A stretch of DNA of 45,221 nucleotides from contig JAMORJ010000024.1 in the NCBI GenBank assembly GCA_027063595.1, forward strand, positions 1-45,221, written 5' to 3'. Below the pieces are notes generated by a model. The model searched no databases. It saw only the letters and a list, made by a program, of their open reading frames with translations, and was not told where the DNA came from. The stretch's first letter is position 1, and the number at the start of each line of letters is the position of its first letter. This document shows, piece by piece, positions 23,485 through 31,854 of the stretch. The position numbers were made by a program, and so were the translations under genes. Source of the stretch: Nautiliaceae bacterium (GTDB taxonomy: Bacteria > Campylobacterota > Campylobacteria > Campylobacterales > Nautiliaceae).

Positions 23485-25323
23485 ATGTGCGATGTTATTG
23501 GTTATAAAATAGGTGAAGATATTTTTGATCTTCAAACAATAAAAGCAAAAAATATAGATATTTCTAACGCTACTCCTATTTATTTTGATAATTCTCTTGA
23601 AGCTCTTGAAATAATTCGTCATTCTGCAGCTCATTTAATGGCTCAGGCTATTAAAGAACTTTATCCTGACGCTAAATTTTATGTAGGCCCTACTATTGAA
23701 AATGGATTTTATTATGATTTAAAAACGAATGAGCAAATTACGGAGAAAGATTTAAAAAATATTGAAAAAAAAATGAAATCTCTTGTAAAGAAAAAATTTG
23801 ATATTACAAGATACGAAATAAGCAAATCGGAAGCGATTGAAAAATTTAAAGATGACGAATTAAAACAAGAAGTTTTAAAAATGATTGATTCGGATGTAGT
23901 GTCCATTTATAAGCAGGGAGATTTTGAAGATCTTTGTAGAGGACCTCATGTTCCAAATACAAAATATCTTCAAAATGTAAAACTTCAAAAAATATCTGGT
24001 GCTTATTTAGGAGGCGATTCTTCTAAAGAGATGTTAACGAGAATTTATGGAACCGCTTTTGCTACTAAAGAAGCTCTTCAAGAATATTTAAAAATGTTAG
24101 AAGAAGCTCAAAAAAGAGATCATAGAAAACTTGGAAACGAGCTTGAACTTTGGATGTTTGATGAAGAAATTGGGGCTGGTATGCCAATATGGCTTCCTAA
24201 AGGAGCGCTTCTTAGAGCTAATCTTGAGAAACTTCTTTTTTCCGCGCATATTAGAAGAAATTATGATCCAGTAAGAGGTCCTGAACTTTTAAGATCTCAC
24301 ATGTGGAAAATAAGTGGGCATTATTATAACTATAAAGAGAATATGTATTTTACAGAAATTGCTCATGACGATGAAAACAAACCTGCTGAAGAATATGGTA
24401 TAAAACCAATGAACTGTTTATCTCACGTTAAAATTTTTGCTCATAAAACAAGAAGTTATAAAGAATTACCTCTTAGATTTTTTGAGTTTGGAACGGTTCA
24501 TAGACATGAAAAAAGCGGAGTTCTTCATGGGCTTTTGAGAGTTAGAGAATTTACGCAAGATGATGCTCATATTTTTTGTAGACCTGATCAAATTGAAGAT
24601 GAGGTTATAAATGTTTTAGATTTTGTTGATTCTATTATGAAAAAATTTGGATTTGAGTATGAGATGGAAATTTCGACAAGACCAGAAAAATCTATTGGAA
24701 GCGATGAAATTTGGGAGAGAGCAACTTCTTCTCTTAAAGGAGCTCTTGAAAGACTTGGTAAAAACTATGGGATAGATGAAGGCGGGGGAGCTTTTTATGG
24801 GCCTAAAATAGATATAAAAATTACCGATGCTATTGGCAGAAAGTGGCAATGTGGAACGATTCAGGTAGATTTTAATTTACCTGAAAGATTTAATATAACG
24901 TATGTTGATGAAAACAATGAAAGAAAACGCCCGGTAATGATTCATAGGGCGATAATTGGAAGTTTTGAAAGATTTATAGCTATTCTTACTGAACATTACG
25001 CTGGAGAGTTTCCGACTTTTATTGCGCCAATTAAGGCTATTTTCGTTCCAATTGGAGAAAAACATATAAAATATGCTGAAGAAATTCAAAAAGAATTGCT
25101 TGAATATGATTTAAAAACGGAAATTTTTAAAAGTAGTGATTCTCTTAATAAAAGAATTAGAAACGCTGAGAAGCAAAAGGTTGGATATGTAGTAATTATT
25201 GGGGATGAAGAGGTTGAGAATAATACGGTTGCCATTAGAGATAGAAGAAAAAGAGAACAATACAAAATGAAAAAAGGAGAGTTCGTGGAAATGATAAAAA
25301 AATTATGTGAGGTTAAACTATGA
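23485..25323 (+). CDS. thrS: Threonine-tRNA ligase
   Basis: 612 residues. An N-terminal TGS-like segment is followed by the editing domain (HSAAHLMAQAIKELYPDAKF with HxxxH, and later LCRGPHVPNT). The class II catalytic core has GAGMPIWLPKGALLR, KPMNCLSHVKIFAHKTRSYK (zinc Cys in NC), FFEFGTVHRHEKSGVLHGLLR and REFTQDDAHIFC, and the C-terminal anticodon domain follows (APIKAIFVPIGEKH). It charges tRNA-Thr. Its TGA stop overlaps the infC ATG (ATGA), so the two are coupled. Confidence 0.97.
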   Translation: MCDVIGYKIGEDIFDLQTIKAKNIDISNATPIYFDNSLEALEIIRHSAAHLMAQAIKELYPDAKFYVGPTIENGFYYDLKTNEQITEKDLKNIEKKMKSLVKKKFDITRYEISKSEAIEKFKDDELKQEVLKMIDSDVVSIYKQGDFEDLCRGPHVPNTKYLQNVKLQKISGAYLGGDSSKEMLTRIYGTAFATKEALQEYLKMLEEAQKRDHRKLGNELELWMFDEEIGAGMPIWLPKGALLRANLEKLLFSAHIRRNYDPVRGPELLRSHMWKISGHYYNYKENMYFTEIAHDDENKPAEEYGIKPMNCLSHVKIFAHKTRSYKELPLRFFEFGTVHRHEKSGVLHGLLRVREFTQDDAHIFCRPDQIEDEVINVLDFVDSIMKKFGFEYEMEISTRPEKSIGSDEIWERATSSLKGALERLGKNYGIDEGGGAFYGPKIDIKITDAIGRKWQCGTIQVDFNLPERFNITYVDENNERKRPVMIHRAIIGSFERFIAILTEHYAGEFPTFIAPIKAIFVPIGEKHIKYAEEIQKELLEYDLKTEIFKSSDSLNKRIRNAEKQKVGYVVIIGDEEVENNTVAIRDRRKREQYKMKKGEFVEMIKKLCEVKL

Positions 25324-25853
25324 AGAAGCAGGAAAAAACGTTATTAAATGAAGAGATTTTAGATTTTACAGATAAAGTAAGATTTGTAGATACACAAGGA
25401 GAGCCTCAAATTATAGATTCTCATAAGGCTCTTGAAATTGCTTATAATAAAGGTCTTGATTTGGTGCTTGTAGCACCAAATGCAAATCCTCCCGTAGCAA
25501 AAGCAATGGATTATGGCAAATACAAATACGAACAAGAGAGAAAGAAAAAAGAAGCAAGAAAGAAACAAGCCAAAATTGAAGTAAAAGAGATTAAATTTAC
25601 TTCAAAAATTCAGCAAAACGATATTGATTATAAAGTAAAACACGCAAGAGAGTTTTTAGAAAAAGGAAAACATGTTAAGCTTAGAGTGTTTTTAAGAGGA
25701 AGAGAATTGGCTACTCCTGAAAAAGGATTTGAAGTAATAAATAAAGTATGGGAGATGTTAAAAGATATAGCAGAAAAACAAAACGAGCCTAAACTTGAAG
25801 GAAATTATATAAATCTTCTTGTAACGCCTCCTAAGAAGAAAAAGAAGAAATAA
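25320..25853 (+). CDS. infC: Translation initiation factor IF-3
   Basis: 177 residues. The N-domain and linker contain LNEEILDFTDKVRFVD, NPPVAKAMDYGKYKYEQERK and a Lys/Arg-rich linker, followed by the C-domain KEIKFTSKIQQNDIDYKVKH and FLEKGKHVKLRVFLRGRE. It starts with ATG, not with the AUU used for autocontrol in enteric bacteria. It overlaps thrS by 4 bp. rpmI and rplT do not follow; a terminator does. Confidence 0.96.
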   Translation: MKKQEKTLLNEEILDFTDKVRFVDTQGEPQIIDSHKALEIAYNKGLDLVLVAPNANPPVAKAMDYGKYKYEQERKKKEARKKQAKIEVKEIKFTSKIQQNDIDYKVKHAREFLEKGKHVKLRVFLRGRELATPEKGFEVINKVWEMLKDIAEKQNEPKLEGNYINLLVTPPKKKKKK

Positions 25854-25865
25854 TACGGAAAATGT

Positions 25866-25892
25866 AAAATGCACTCTTATCGAGTGCATTTT
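25866..25892. terminator. Bidirectional terminator between infC and the YfdX gene
   Basis: AAAATGCACTC (25866-25876) pairs with GAGTGCATTTT (25882-25892) over 11 bp with loop TTATC. The A and T flanks make it usable for thrS-infC and for the opposing gene. Confidence 0.8.
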
Positions 25893-25966
25893 GGCTAATG
25901 TTTTTTGCCTTAAAATAAAGTGTCAGATAATTTTTTTTTGTGATAAAGAAAAAAGAGGGGAAAAAT

Positions 25967-26833
25967 TTATTTGTTGATATGGTGGATAGCTTTTTCTTTG
26001 AATTCTTTAAGTTTTTGTAACAATTCTTCAAATAAGCTACCTGTTTTATGATTAGCTTTAATTTCTTTTTCAATGTGTTTAATTGCTTCTTCAAGTTCTT
26101 TATAAGTAGTTTTGCTTGTACTTGTATATCCAAGTAATCTTGCAAGTTTAAGTTGTTTTTTAGCTTCTTCTAAATATTTTAAAGCTTGTTTTTTATCTTT
26201 TTTTACAATTTTACTTGCTTCAGTTACTAGCGCTTGAGCTTTTATTAATGGAATAGGAATGATAGTATCTATTTCTACTAAAGTAGAAAGAGCCATTGCC
26301 AATACGTCTTTTGCCTCTTTAATTTTTCCTTCGTTTAAATATTTGATTGCAAGATTAAGTGCTGCTGGGTATGTTGCAAGTGGAAGATTTATTGTTTTAA
26401 TTACAATTTCATCTCTTAGAGCGTTTAATACTTGTCTTGCTTCAGGAAGTTTATTTTCCGCTACAAGTAATTTTGCGCTTGCTACCATTTTTGCAATATC
26501 TTCAATTTTCCCTTGAAATTCATACGCTTCTATTCTAATGTCTACTGGTAGAAGGTATGGTGGATTTGGAGAATTTAGAACTATTGCAAGCTCTCCTATT
26601 GCTTTTTTTAGTGCTTCTTTTGCTTTTTTAATTTTGTTACCATTTAAATAAATTAGCGCATCTTGAGTATATTGAATAGCTCTTATCGCTTCTTTAATAA
26701 GTTGTGTGCTTTGAGCTTTCTTTTCTGCGTTAATTACAGCATTATTACTTACTTTGTTTGTTTTTGCATCAGCTGCAAAGCTTGTGCTTACAAGAATACT
26801 TGCCAATGCTAAAGATGTTACTAATTTTTTCAT
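25967..26833 (-). CDS. YfdX-family secreted protein
   Basis: 288 residues. The signal peptide MKKLVTSLALASILVSTSFA ends in SFAAD. The mature protein is helical with YfdX (PF10938-type) features: TQDALIYLNGNKIKKAKEAL, PPYLLPVDIRIEAYEF, INLPLATYPAALNLAIKYLN and DTIIPIPLIKAQALVTEASK. The C-terminal ~60 residues (beyond the YfdX core) are a Lys/Glu helix. YfdX proteins are periplasmic and linked to acid or stress responses in enterics; the function here is unknown. A minus-strand TATAAT at 26871-26866 and AAGGAGGG provide strong expression signals. Confidence 0.85.
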   Translation of the reverse strand: MKKLVTSLALASILVSTSFAADAKTNKVSNNAVINAEKKAQSTQLIKEAIRAIQYTQDALIYLNGNKIKKAKEALKKAIGELAIVLNSPNPPYLLPVDIRIEAYEFQGKIEDIAKMVASAKLLVAENKLPEARQVLNALRDEIVIKTINLPLATYPAALNLAIKYLNEGKIKEAKDVLAMALSTLVEIDTIIPIPLIKAQALVTEASKIVKKDKKQALKYLEEAKKQLKLARLLGYTSTSKTTYKELEEAIKHIEKEIKANHKTGSLFEELLQKLKEFKEKAIHHINK

Positions 26834-26865
26834 AATACCCTCCTTAAAAATTTTTAGGTAGTATA

Positions 26866-26871
26866 ATTATA
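26866..26871 (-). promoter_or_regulatory. -10 box of the YfdX-family gene
   Basis: TATAAT on the minus strand, 33 nt before the ATG, with AAGGAGGG between them. Confidence 0.6.
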
Positions 26872-26949
26872 CAACTTTAGTAATGTTGTGTCAAGTTTTT
26901 TAAGTTGCATTCTTAAAATTTTAATAATCGTTTAAGGTTTTAAATGTGA

Positions 26950-26955
26950 TATAAT
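26950..26955 (+). promoter_or_regulatory. -10 box of lepA
   Basis: TATAAT 20 nt before the lepA ATG; AAAAGG precedes the start. Confidence 0.6.
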
Positions 26956-26975
26956 TATGCAAAAAAAGGTTTTTT

Positions 26976-28757
26976 ATGCAAGAGAAAATAAGGAATTTTG
27001 CGATTATTGCGCATATTGATCATGGAAAGAGTACTCTTGCCGATAGATTGATAGAATTTTGCGGTGGAATTGATGAAAGAGAAAAAGAAGATCAACTTCT
27101 TGATACGATGGATATTGAAAAAGAAAGAGGAATTACAATAAAAGCTCAAAGCGTTAGACTTGAATATAAAGGGCATATTTTAAATCTTATAGATACGCCA
27201 GGACATGTGGATTTTTCGCATGAAGTTAGTAAATCTTTAAAAAGTAGCGAAGGAGCTTTGCTTGTAGTTGATGCAACTCAAGGAGTAGAAGCTCAAACAT
27301 TAGCTAATGTTTATATGGCAATAGAAAATGATCTTGAGATAATACCAGTTATTAATAAAATTGATTTGCCATCTGCCGATCCTCAAAGAGTTGCTGAAGA
27401 AATTGAAATGACTATTGGAATTGACAAAAATGAAGCTATTTTTGTAAGTGCAAAAACAGGGGAGGGAATAGAAAAACTTCTTGATGCAATAATTGAGAGA
27501 ATTCCTGCTCCAAAAGGAGATCCAAATGCTCCTACTAAAGCTTTGATTTATGATAGTTGGTTTGATAATTATTTAGGAGCCGTGTGTTTGGTTAGAGTGT
27601 TTGATGGATCTATTAAAAAGAACGAAGAAGCCCTTATTATGGGTACTGGAAAAAAACATAAGGTATTAGACCTTTATTATCCTCATCCTTTGAGAAAATT
27701 AAAAACGGATGAGATTAAAACGGGAGAAATTGGCGTAGTTGTAATGGGGCTTAAAAATGTAAGCGATATTAGAGTAGGAGATACCATTACAATGGCTAAA
27801 AATCCAGCAAGTGAGCCTGTTGAAGAGATGAAAGAAGCAAAAAGTTTTGTTTTTGCTGGAATTTATCCAATTGATACGGATAAATACGATGATTTAAGAG
27901 AAGCTCTTGAAAAACTTAAACTTAATGATGATTCCATTACTTTTGAACCAGAAACTTCTCAGGCTCTTGGTTTTGGTTTTAGAGTTGGATTTCTTGGAAT
28001 GCTTCATATGGAAGTTATTAAAGAGAGATTGGAAAGAGAATTTGGAATAGAGCTTATAGCAACGGCTCCAAGCGTTACTTATAAAGTAAAATTAACCGAT
28101 GGAAGCGAAATTGAAATATCTAATCCAAGCGAATTGCCGCCAGTAAATAAAATAGAAAAAATTTATGAGCCTTATGTGAAAGCTACTATTATTACTCCAA
28201 GTGAATTTGTCGGAAATTTAATTCAGTTTTTAAACGAAAAAAGGGGCGTTCAACTTAAGATGGAGTATTTAAGTCCAGAGAGAGTATTGCTTGAATATGA
28301 ATTACCTTTAAATGAAATAGTTACCGATTTTTATGATAAATTAAAAACTCTTACCAAAGGTTATGCAAGTTTTGATTATGAAGAAGCTGGATATAAAGAG
28401 GGAGATTTAGTTAAAATGGATATAAGAGTTGCCGGAGAAGTAGTTGATGCTTTGAGTGTAATAGTTCCAAGAGATAAGGCAGAAAAAAGAGGAAGAGAAC
28501 TTATTAAAGTTATGAAAGAACTTATTCCAAGGCAACTTTTTGAAGTGGCTCTTCAAGCAAGTATTGGAAATAAAATTATTGCAAGAGAAACCATTAAAGC
28601 TTTAAGAAAAGATGTTACGGCTAAATGTTATGGGGGAGATATTAGTAGGAAAAGAAAGTTGCTTGAAAAGCAAAAAAAAGGTAAAAAAAGAATGAAAGCG
28701 ATTGGAAAAGTAAATATTCCTCAAGAAGCGTTTTTAAGTGTATTAAAGATTAACTGA
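26976..28757 (+). CDS. lepA: Elongation factor 4 (LepA)
   Basis: 593 residues. The GTPase domain shows [16 protein letters not shown] (G1), [10 protein letters not shown] (G2), [12 protein letters not shown] (G3) and NKIDLPSA (G4). LepA-specific C-terminal sequence includes [20 protein letters not shown] and [17 protein letters not shown]4 back-translocates or rescues stalled ribosomes under stress. The stop overlaps the start of the downstream permease gene (TGATG). Confidence 0.97.
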   Translation: MQEKIRNFAIIAHIDHGKSTLADRLIEFCGGIDEREKEDQLLDTMDIEKERGITIKAQSVRLEYKGHILNLIDTPGHVDFSHEVSKSLKSSEGALLVVDATQGVEAQTLANVYMAIENDLEIIPVINKIDLPSADPQRVAEEIEMTIGIDKNEAIFVSAKTGEGIEKLLDAIIERIPAPKGDPNAPTKALIYDSWFDNYLGAVCLVRVFDGSIKKNEEALIMGTGKKHKVLDLYYPHPLRKLKTDEIKTGEIGVVVMGLKNVSDIRVGDTITMAKNPASEPVEEMKEAKSFVFAGIYPIDTDKYDDLREALEKLKLNDDSITFEPETSQALGFGFRVGFLGMLHMEVIKERLEREFGIELIATAPSVTYKVKLTDGSEIEISNPSELPPVNKIEKIYEPYVKATIITPSEFVGNLIQFLNEKRGVQLKMEYLSPERVLLEYELPLNEIVTDFYDKLKTLTKGYASFDYEEAGYKEGDLVKMDIRVAGEVVDALSVIVPRDKAEKRGRELIKVMKELIPRQLFEVALQASIGNKIIARETIKALRKDVTAKCYGGDISRKRKLLEKQKKGKKRMKAIGKVNIPQEAFLSVLKIN

Positions 28758-29722
28758 TGAATATTTTATATATTGCAGCTACTATAATCACTATTATAGG
28801 TCTTAAATTTCTTTCCCCTTTTTTAATCTATTTAATTCTTTCTATATTTTTAACCATTTTAATTTATCCCCTTGTGGCGTTTTTTGAAAAAAGAGGAATG
28901 CCGATTTTTGTAGGATATATATTTTCGGCTTTATTGGTTGTATTTATTTTCGGGGCTATGTTTATGGTTATAAATTCTTCTTTAAAAGAATTTTTACAAA
29001 ACGCTTCTTTTTATCAGGATAAATTTTCAACAATTGTTAGGCAGATAAACGGATATTTGGAAAATTTTGATATGAAGATAGATTCTTCTATGTTAAACGC
29101 CGTTAATGTAGTGCCTTTAATAAAAACGTTTTTGGCAAAAGCCGGAAATTTAATAAAGGGTTTTTTGATTGTATTTATAGGGGTTTCGTTTATGATATTC
29201 GAATCTAAAAATTTCGGCAAAAAAATTTCTTTAATTGCCGAAAATAAAGATACATTAACGTTGTTTTTTAAAAATATCCAAAAATATTTTGTTATCAAAA
29301 CCTTTACTTCAGCTTTGACAGGTTTACTCGTGGCGCTTATGCTTTTGTATTTTAAAGTGCCTTATGCGTGGCTTTTGGGGATAATGGCTTTTATATTCAA
29401 TTTTATTCCCGTAGTCGGGTCTATTGTGGCTGCAATTCCAGGAATTTTAATTTCATTTGTTATTTATGATTTAAATGTTGCCGTTTATGTAACAATAGGG
29501 TATATAATTATAAATAATGTGGTTTCAAATATAATAGAACCAAAACTTATGGGAGATGGGCTTGATTTGTCTCCGGCAGTCGTGTTTTTTTCTCTTCTTT
29601 TATGGGGATGGGTTTTTGGCATTGTAGGGACATTTTTAGCTGTTCCTCTTACCATGACGCTCAAATTGGCTTTAATAAGTTATAAAAGAACAAAATGGAT
29701 TGGAATGTTGCTTTCTAAGTAA
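28757..29722 (+). CDS. AI-2E (YdiK/PerM) family membrane transporter
   Basis: 321 residues with about seven hydrophobic segments. Typical family positions are the N-terminal pair of helices (FLSPFLIYLILSIFLTILIY), a soluble stretch around residues 80-120, and the C-terminal VPYAWLLGIMAFIFNFIPVVG, VVSNIIEPKLMGDGLDLSP and GTFLAVPLTMTLKLAL motifs. Members export various small molecules or act as Na+/H+ antiporters; AI-2 export cannot be assumed. It starts within the lepA stop and is probably co-translated. Confidence 0.88.
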   Translation: MNILYIAATIITIIGLKFLSPFLIYLILSIFLTILIYPLVAFFEKRGMPIFVGYIFSALLVVFIFGAMFMVINSSLKEFLQNASFYQDKFSTIVRQINGYLENFDMKIDSSMLNAVNVVPLIKTFLAKAGNLIKGFLIVFIGVSFMIFESKNFGKKISLIAENKDTLTLFFKNIQKYFVIKTFTSALTGLLVALMLLYFKVPYAWLLGIMAFIFNFIPVVGSIVAAIPGILISFVIYDLNVAVYVTIGYIIINNVVSNIIEPKLMGDGLDLSPAVVFFSLLLWGWVFGIVGTFLAVPLTMTLKLALISYKRTKWIGMLLSK

Positions 29723-29741
29723 AAAACTTTGCAAAAAAACG

Positions 29742-29773
29742 AAATGTGAGGTTTTAAAAAGGCTCTCACATTT
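29742..29773 (+). terminator. Stem-loop after the lepA / AI-2E-family gene pair
   Basis: AAATGTGAG (29742-29750) pairs with CTCACATTT (29765-29773) around a 14-nt loop, followed by T-A-C. It is placed correctly to end the transcript, but the loop is large and the T-run short. Confidence 0.5.
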
Positions 29774-29893
29774 TACTATACTGCTAAAGAGGAGGATCTT
29801 TCATATGTAAAAGTTTTAGGTATTTTATTTCCTCCTCTTGACGCTATACCTGATGTTATGCTGGTTATAGGGGTTATAGCGTTGGTACGATAG
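29750..29893 (+). pseudogene. DUF1232 (YkvA-like) gene remnant
   Basis: In frame 2 the sequence reads GFKKALTFYYTAKEEDLSYV, then KVLGILFPPLDAIPDVMLVI and GVIALVR before a stop. PLDAIPDVxxVIG is the core of DUF1232 membrane proteins (usually SPIDLIPDFIPVIGYLDD), and FYYTAKEEDLSYVKVL fits the segment before it. There is no start codon in frame (TGA at 29747) and the conserved Asp-Asp tail is missing. It therefore looks like a truncated, dead copy. Confidence 0.6.
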
Positions 29894-30603
29894 ATGGTTG
29901 TAAAGAGCATAAAATAAAAACAAAATATTCTTACAATGTTTGGATTGTGAATAATGCAAAAATCCTATATATTCTATAAAGCCATTAGAAGGGATACGAA
30001 AATATTTATACTGCTACTTCTACAAATAAAAGATACCAAAAATTGATTAACAAGAAAATGAAGTTGTGCTATGAATAAACGCTTTGAAACCTTTACTAAT
30101 TTTCTTGGCGCTGAAGACTAGAATATTTGAACTTATCGGATTTATAATGTGAAATAGAAAAACAGTGGCTAAAAAGCAAGAAGGGAAGGAAAATTCAAAT
30201 TTATTTAAAGAAAGTACTAAAGAAAAAACTAAAGGAAAACAAAAGGAATTAGTGGTTAGAAAGTTTACTTTAAGCTCTAAATTTAAAAGAGTAGATTTTG
30301 AATCTGGAAAAAGTTTAATTCAATAGATATAGGGTTTTAAAAAAGAGCAATCTAAAAATATAACGGCTTTGTGCTTTTTTGTTATGTAGTTTTTGCTAAA
30401 AAATGCGAACGAAAGAGCTTAAAAACGATAACTACTTCTCGTTGTTAAGCACGCGATGAAAATGTTAAGATTTATACTTCATACGCTTGTAAGGTAAATA
30501 TGAAAGCTATTGAATGTATTGTCTTTAATGCTTAAATTTGGGCGTCTTTTCGCACAAAACAGGGAAAAAAGTTATTGGAAAAGTGAATATTCATTACATT
30601 TTA
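29894..30603 (+). other. About 700 bp without an intact gene; fragmentary frames
   Basis: No long frame is present on either strand. Short protein-like pieces occur in shifting frames: TIDGCKEHKIKTKYSYNVW, then GYENIYTATSTNKRYQKLI with a Lys-rich tail, a 53-residue GTG frame at 30165-30326 (ending RVDFESGKSLIQ), and near the end DENVKIYTSYACKVNMKAIE. Such frame hopping fits decayed genes. A 12-bp hairpin with one mismatch lies at 30417-30450. No RNA gene is recognised. Confidence 0.5.
30417..30450 (+). repeat. Hairpin in the gene-poor stretch
   Basis: GCTTAAAAACGA (30417-30428) pairs with TCGTTGTTAAGC (30439-30450) with a single A-G mismatch and a 10-nt loop. No T-run follows, so it is not a standard terminator. 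It may be structure of an unknown RNA or chance. Confidence 0.4.
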
Positions 30604-30915
30604 TTAACCGCCACAAGCGGGAGCTCCTCCTCTCCAATATTTTTTTTCTAATTCAAGAAATTTGTTTCTTTCTTCTTCATTCATAATTCTTTCTTTATAT
30701 TCAAGCTCTAATCCAAAAGGTTTTATTGCATTTTCTACGCTTGATATTAACTGAGCTTTTATAGGAATGTTTGCAAATGGCCATACGAATGTAGCTAATA
30801 CTTTATTGCCTTCTATATCTACATCTTGAAGTATTCCAAGAGTAGTTAACGAAGCATCAATAGCTGGATGTTTTACATTTTCTATTGCTTGAATTACTTT
30901 AAATAAATCGTTCAT
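30604..30915 (-). CDS. MIP18/DUF59-family Fe-S cluster assembly protein
   Basis: 103 residues. MNDLFKVIQAIENVKHPAID is the DUF59 N-terminal helix and turn, followed by a beta-rich segment (LGILQDVDIEGNKVLATFVW). The C-terminus ends KKYWRGGAPACGG, with one Cys. MIP18-family proteins take part in Fe-S cluster maturation and delivery. The canonical DPE/C motif is replaced by HPAID, so the assignment to function is tentative. ATG 30915 has AAAAAGG six bases upstream; ATG 30945 would add a ten-residue extension overlapping the likely promoter. It stands alone between the gene-poor stretch and the tRNA cluster. Confidence 0.75.
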   Translation of the reverse strand: MNDLFKVIQAIENVKHPAIDASLTTLGILQDVDIEGNKVLATFVWPFANIPIKAQLISSVENAIKPFGLELEYKERIMNEEERNKFLELEKKYWRGGAPACGG

Positions 30916-31033
30916 GCTATGCCTTTTTAACAAGGATTTTACCATAATTAATTATGAAGTTTTTGAGAATTTTTAGAAGTATTTTAATTTTTTCATTAAA
31001 AATTATAGCATTTAGTATTGAAGAAGTTTTTTA

Positions 31034-31112
<79 letters not shown>

Positions 31113-31113
31113 A

Positions 31114-31189
31114 TGGTGGTCGGTGCAGGGCTCGAACCTGCGACCCCCAGCTTGTAAGGCTGGTGCTCTCCCAACTGAGCTAACCGACC
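31114..31189 (-). tRNA. tRNA-Val (anticodon TAC), CCA encoded
   Basis: 76 nt. Acceptor GGTCGGT... with ACCGACC on the opposite side; anticodon arm CCAGC-CTTACAA-GCTGG, with the normal U33. It is the second valine isoacceptor in the window. Confidence 0.97.
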
Positions 31190-31231
31190 AAGTTTATTAT
31201 AAGTGTCAATGATGTTTATTGATTTTTGAAG

Positions 31232-31307
31232 TGGCGTCCCCAACGGGATTCGAACCCGTGTCGCCGCCGTGAAAGGGCGGTATCCTAGACCACTAGACGA
31301 TGGGGAC
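31232..31307 (-). tRNA. tRNA-Glu (anticodon TTC), CCA encoded
   Basis: 76 nt. Acceptor GTCCCCA/TGGGGAC with discriminator G; anticodon arm CCGCC-CTTTCAC-GGCGG; T-arm ACGGG-TTCGAAT-CCCGT. Confidence 0.97.
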
Positions 31308-31311
31308 AAAG

Positions 31312-31387
31312 TGGTGACCCGTGCTGGATTCGAACCAGCGGCCCTCTGCTTAAAAGGCAGATGCTCTACCAGCTGAGCTAACGGGTC
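31312..31387 (-). tRNA. tRNA-Lys (anticodon TTT), CCA encoded
   Basis: 76 nt. Acceptor GACCCGT/ACGGGTC with discriminator A; anticodon arm TCTGC-CTTTTAA-GCAGA. It is the first tRNA of the cluster, which is transcribed Lys-Glu-Val-Asp. Confidence 0.97.
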
Positions 31388-31390
31388 ATT

Positions 31391-31420
31391 CACAACTTCC
31401 GTTGTGGTGATGAAATTATA
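31391..31420 (-). promoter_or_regulatory. Promoter and leader hairpin of the tRNA cluster
   Basis: On the minus strand TATAAT (31420-31415) is followed by a stem CACAAC/GTTGTG (31406-31391) closed by a GGAA tetraloop. The hairpin ends 3 nt before the 5' end of tRNA-Lys and would begin near the predicted transcript start. Confidence 0.6.
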
Positions 31421-31433
31421 ATAAAAACGATTT

Positions 31434-31460
31434 AAAAAAGCAAGCTTTTTTTGCTTTTTT
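31434..31460 (-). terminator. Terminator of the ctpA-pur-crcB operon
   Basis: AAAAAAGCAA (31434-31443) pairs perfectly with TTGCTTTTTT (31451-31460), loop 7 nt. In minus-strand reading it lies 7 bp after the crcB stop and ends in a T-run. Confidence 0.75.
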
Positions 31461-31467
31461 TTTACTT

Positions 31468-31854
31468 TTATCCATAAATTGATTGAATAATTTTAAATCC
31501 GCTACCTGCTAAAATAATACTGCCTATAACATTTAATAGTATATAGATAATACTTTCTGTTATTAACCCGTTTTTTAATAAAAAAAAGTTTTCTATTGCA
31601 AAAGTAGAGAAAGTAGTTAACGCTCCCATCATGCCTGTAGTTAGCATTGATTTTAAATAAGGATTTTGAAGAGCTTGATATTGAATAAGACCAATTAGTA
31701 TTCCTAAAATAAAACTTCCTATTAAATTTACGCTTAAAGTTCCAAACGGAATATTGTGTTTTATATTTGAATTTACGATTCCATTTATATAAGCTCTAAG
31801 AATTGCTCCAATAAATCCTCCAATTCCAATGGCAAGATATGTATCAAATTTCAT
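31468..31854 (-). CDS. crcB: Fluoride channel (CrcB/Fluc)
   Basis: 128 residues with four hydrophobic helices. Family motifs are GGFIGAILRAYINGIV, FGTLSVNLIGSFILGILIGL and TTGMMGALTTFSTFAIE (the G-x-x-T-T-F-S-T-F fluoride path). It lowers cytoplasmic fluoride as a dual-topology dimer in the inner membrane. No fluoride riboswitch is visible before it, since it overlaps the acyltransferase gene by 11 bp. It ends the long minus-strand operon. Confidence 0.95.
   Translation of the reverse strand: MKFDTYLAIGIGGFIGAILRAYINGIVNSNIKHNIPFGTLSVNLIGSFILGILIGLIQYQALQNPYLKSMLTTGMMGALTTFSTFAIENFFLLKNGLITESIIYILLNVIGSIILAGSGFKIIQSIYG

Noticed and set aside
25320-25322. Unusual AUU start for infC autocontrol
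   Set aside because: The gene has a normal ATG overlapping the thrS stop.
29723-30603. tmRNA, RNase P RNA or SRP RNA in the gene-poor stretch
   Set aside because: I looked for a tRNA-like end with CCA, a tag-peptide frame and the conserved RNase P core words and found none.
30985-31005. Stem-loop TAATTTTT/AAAAATTA as terminator of the tRNA cluster
   Set aside because: The stem is made only of A-T pairs and no T-run follows on the minus strand; expected by chance in such AT-rich sequence.
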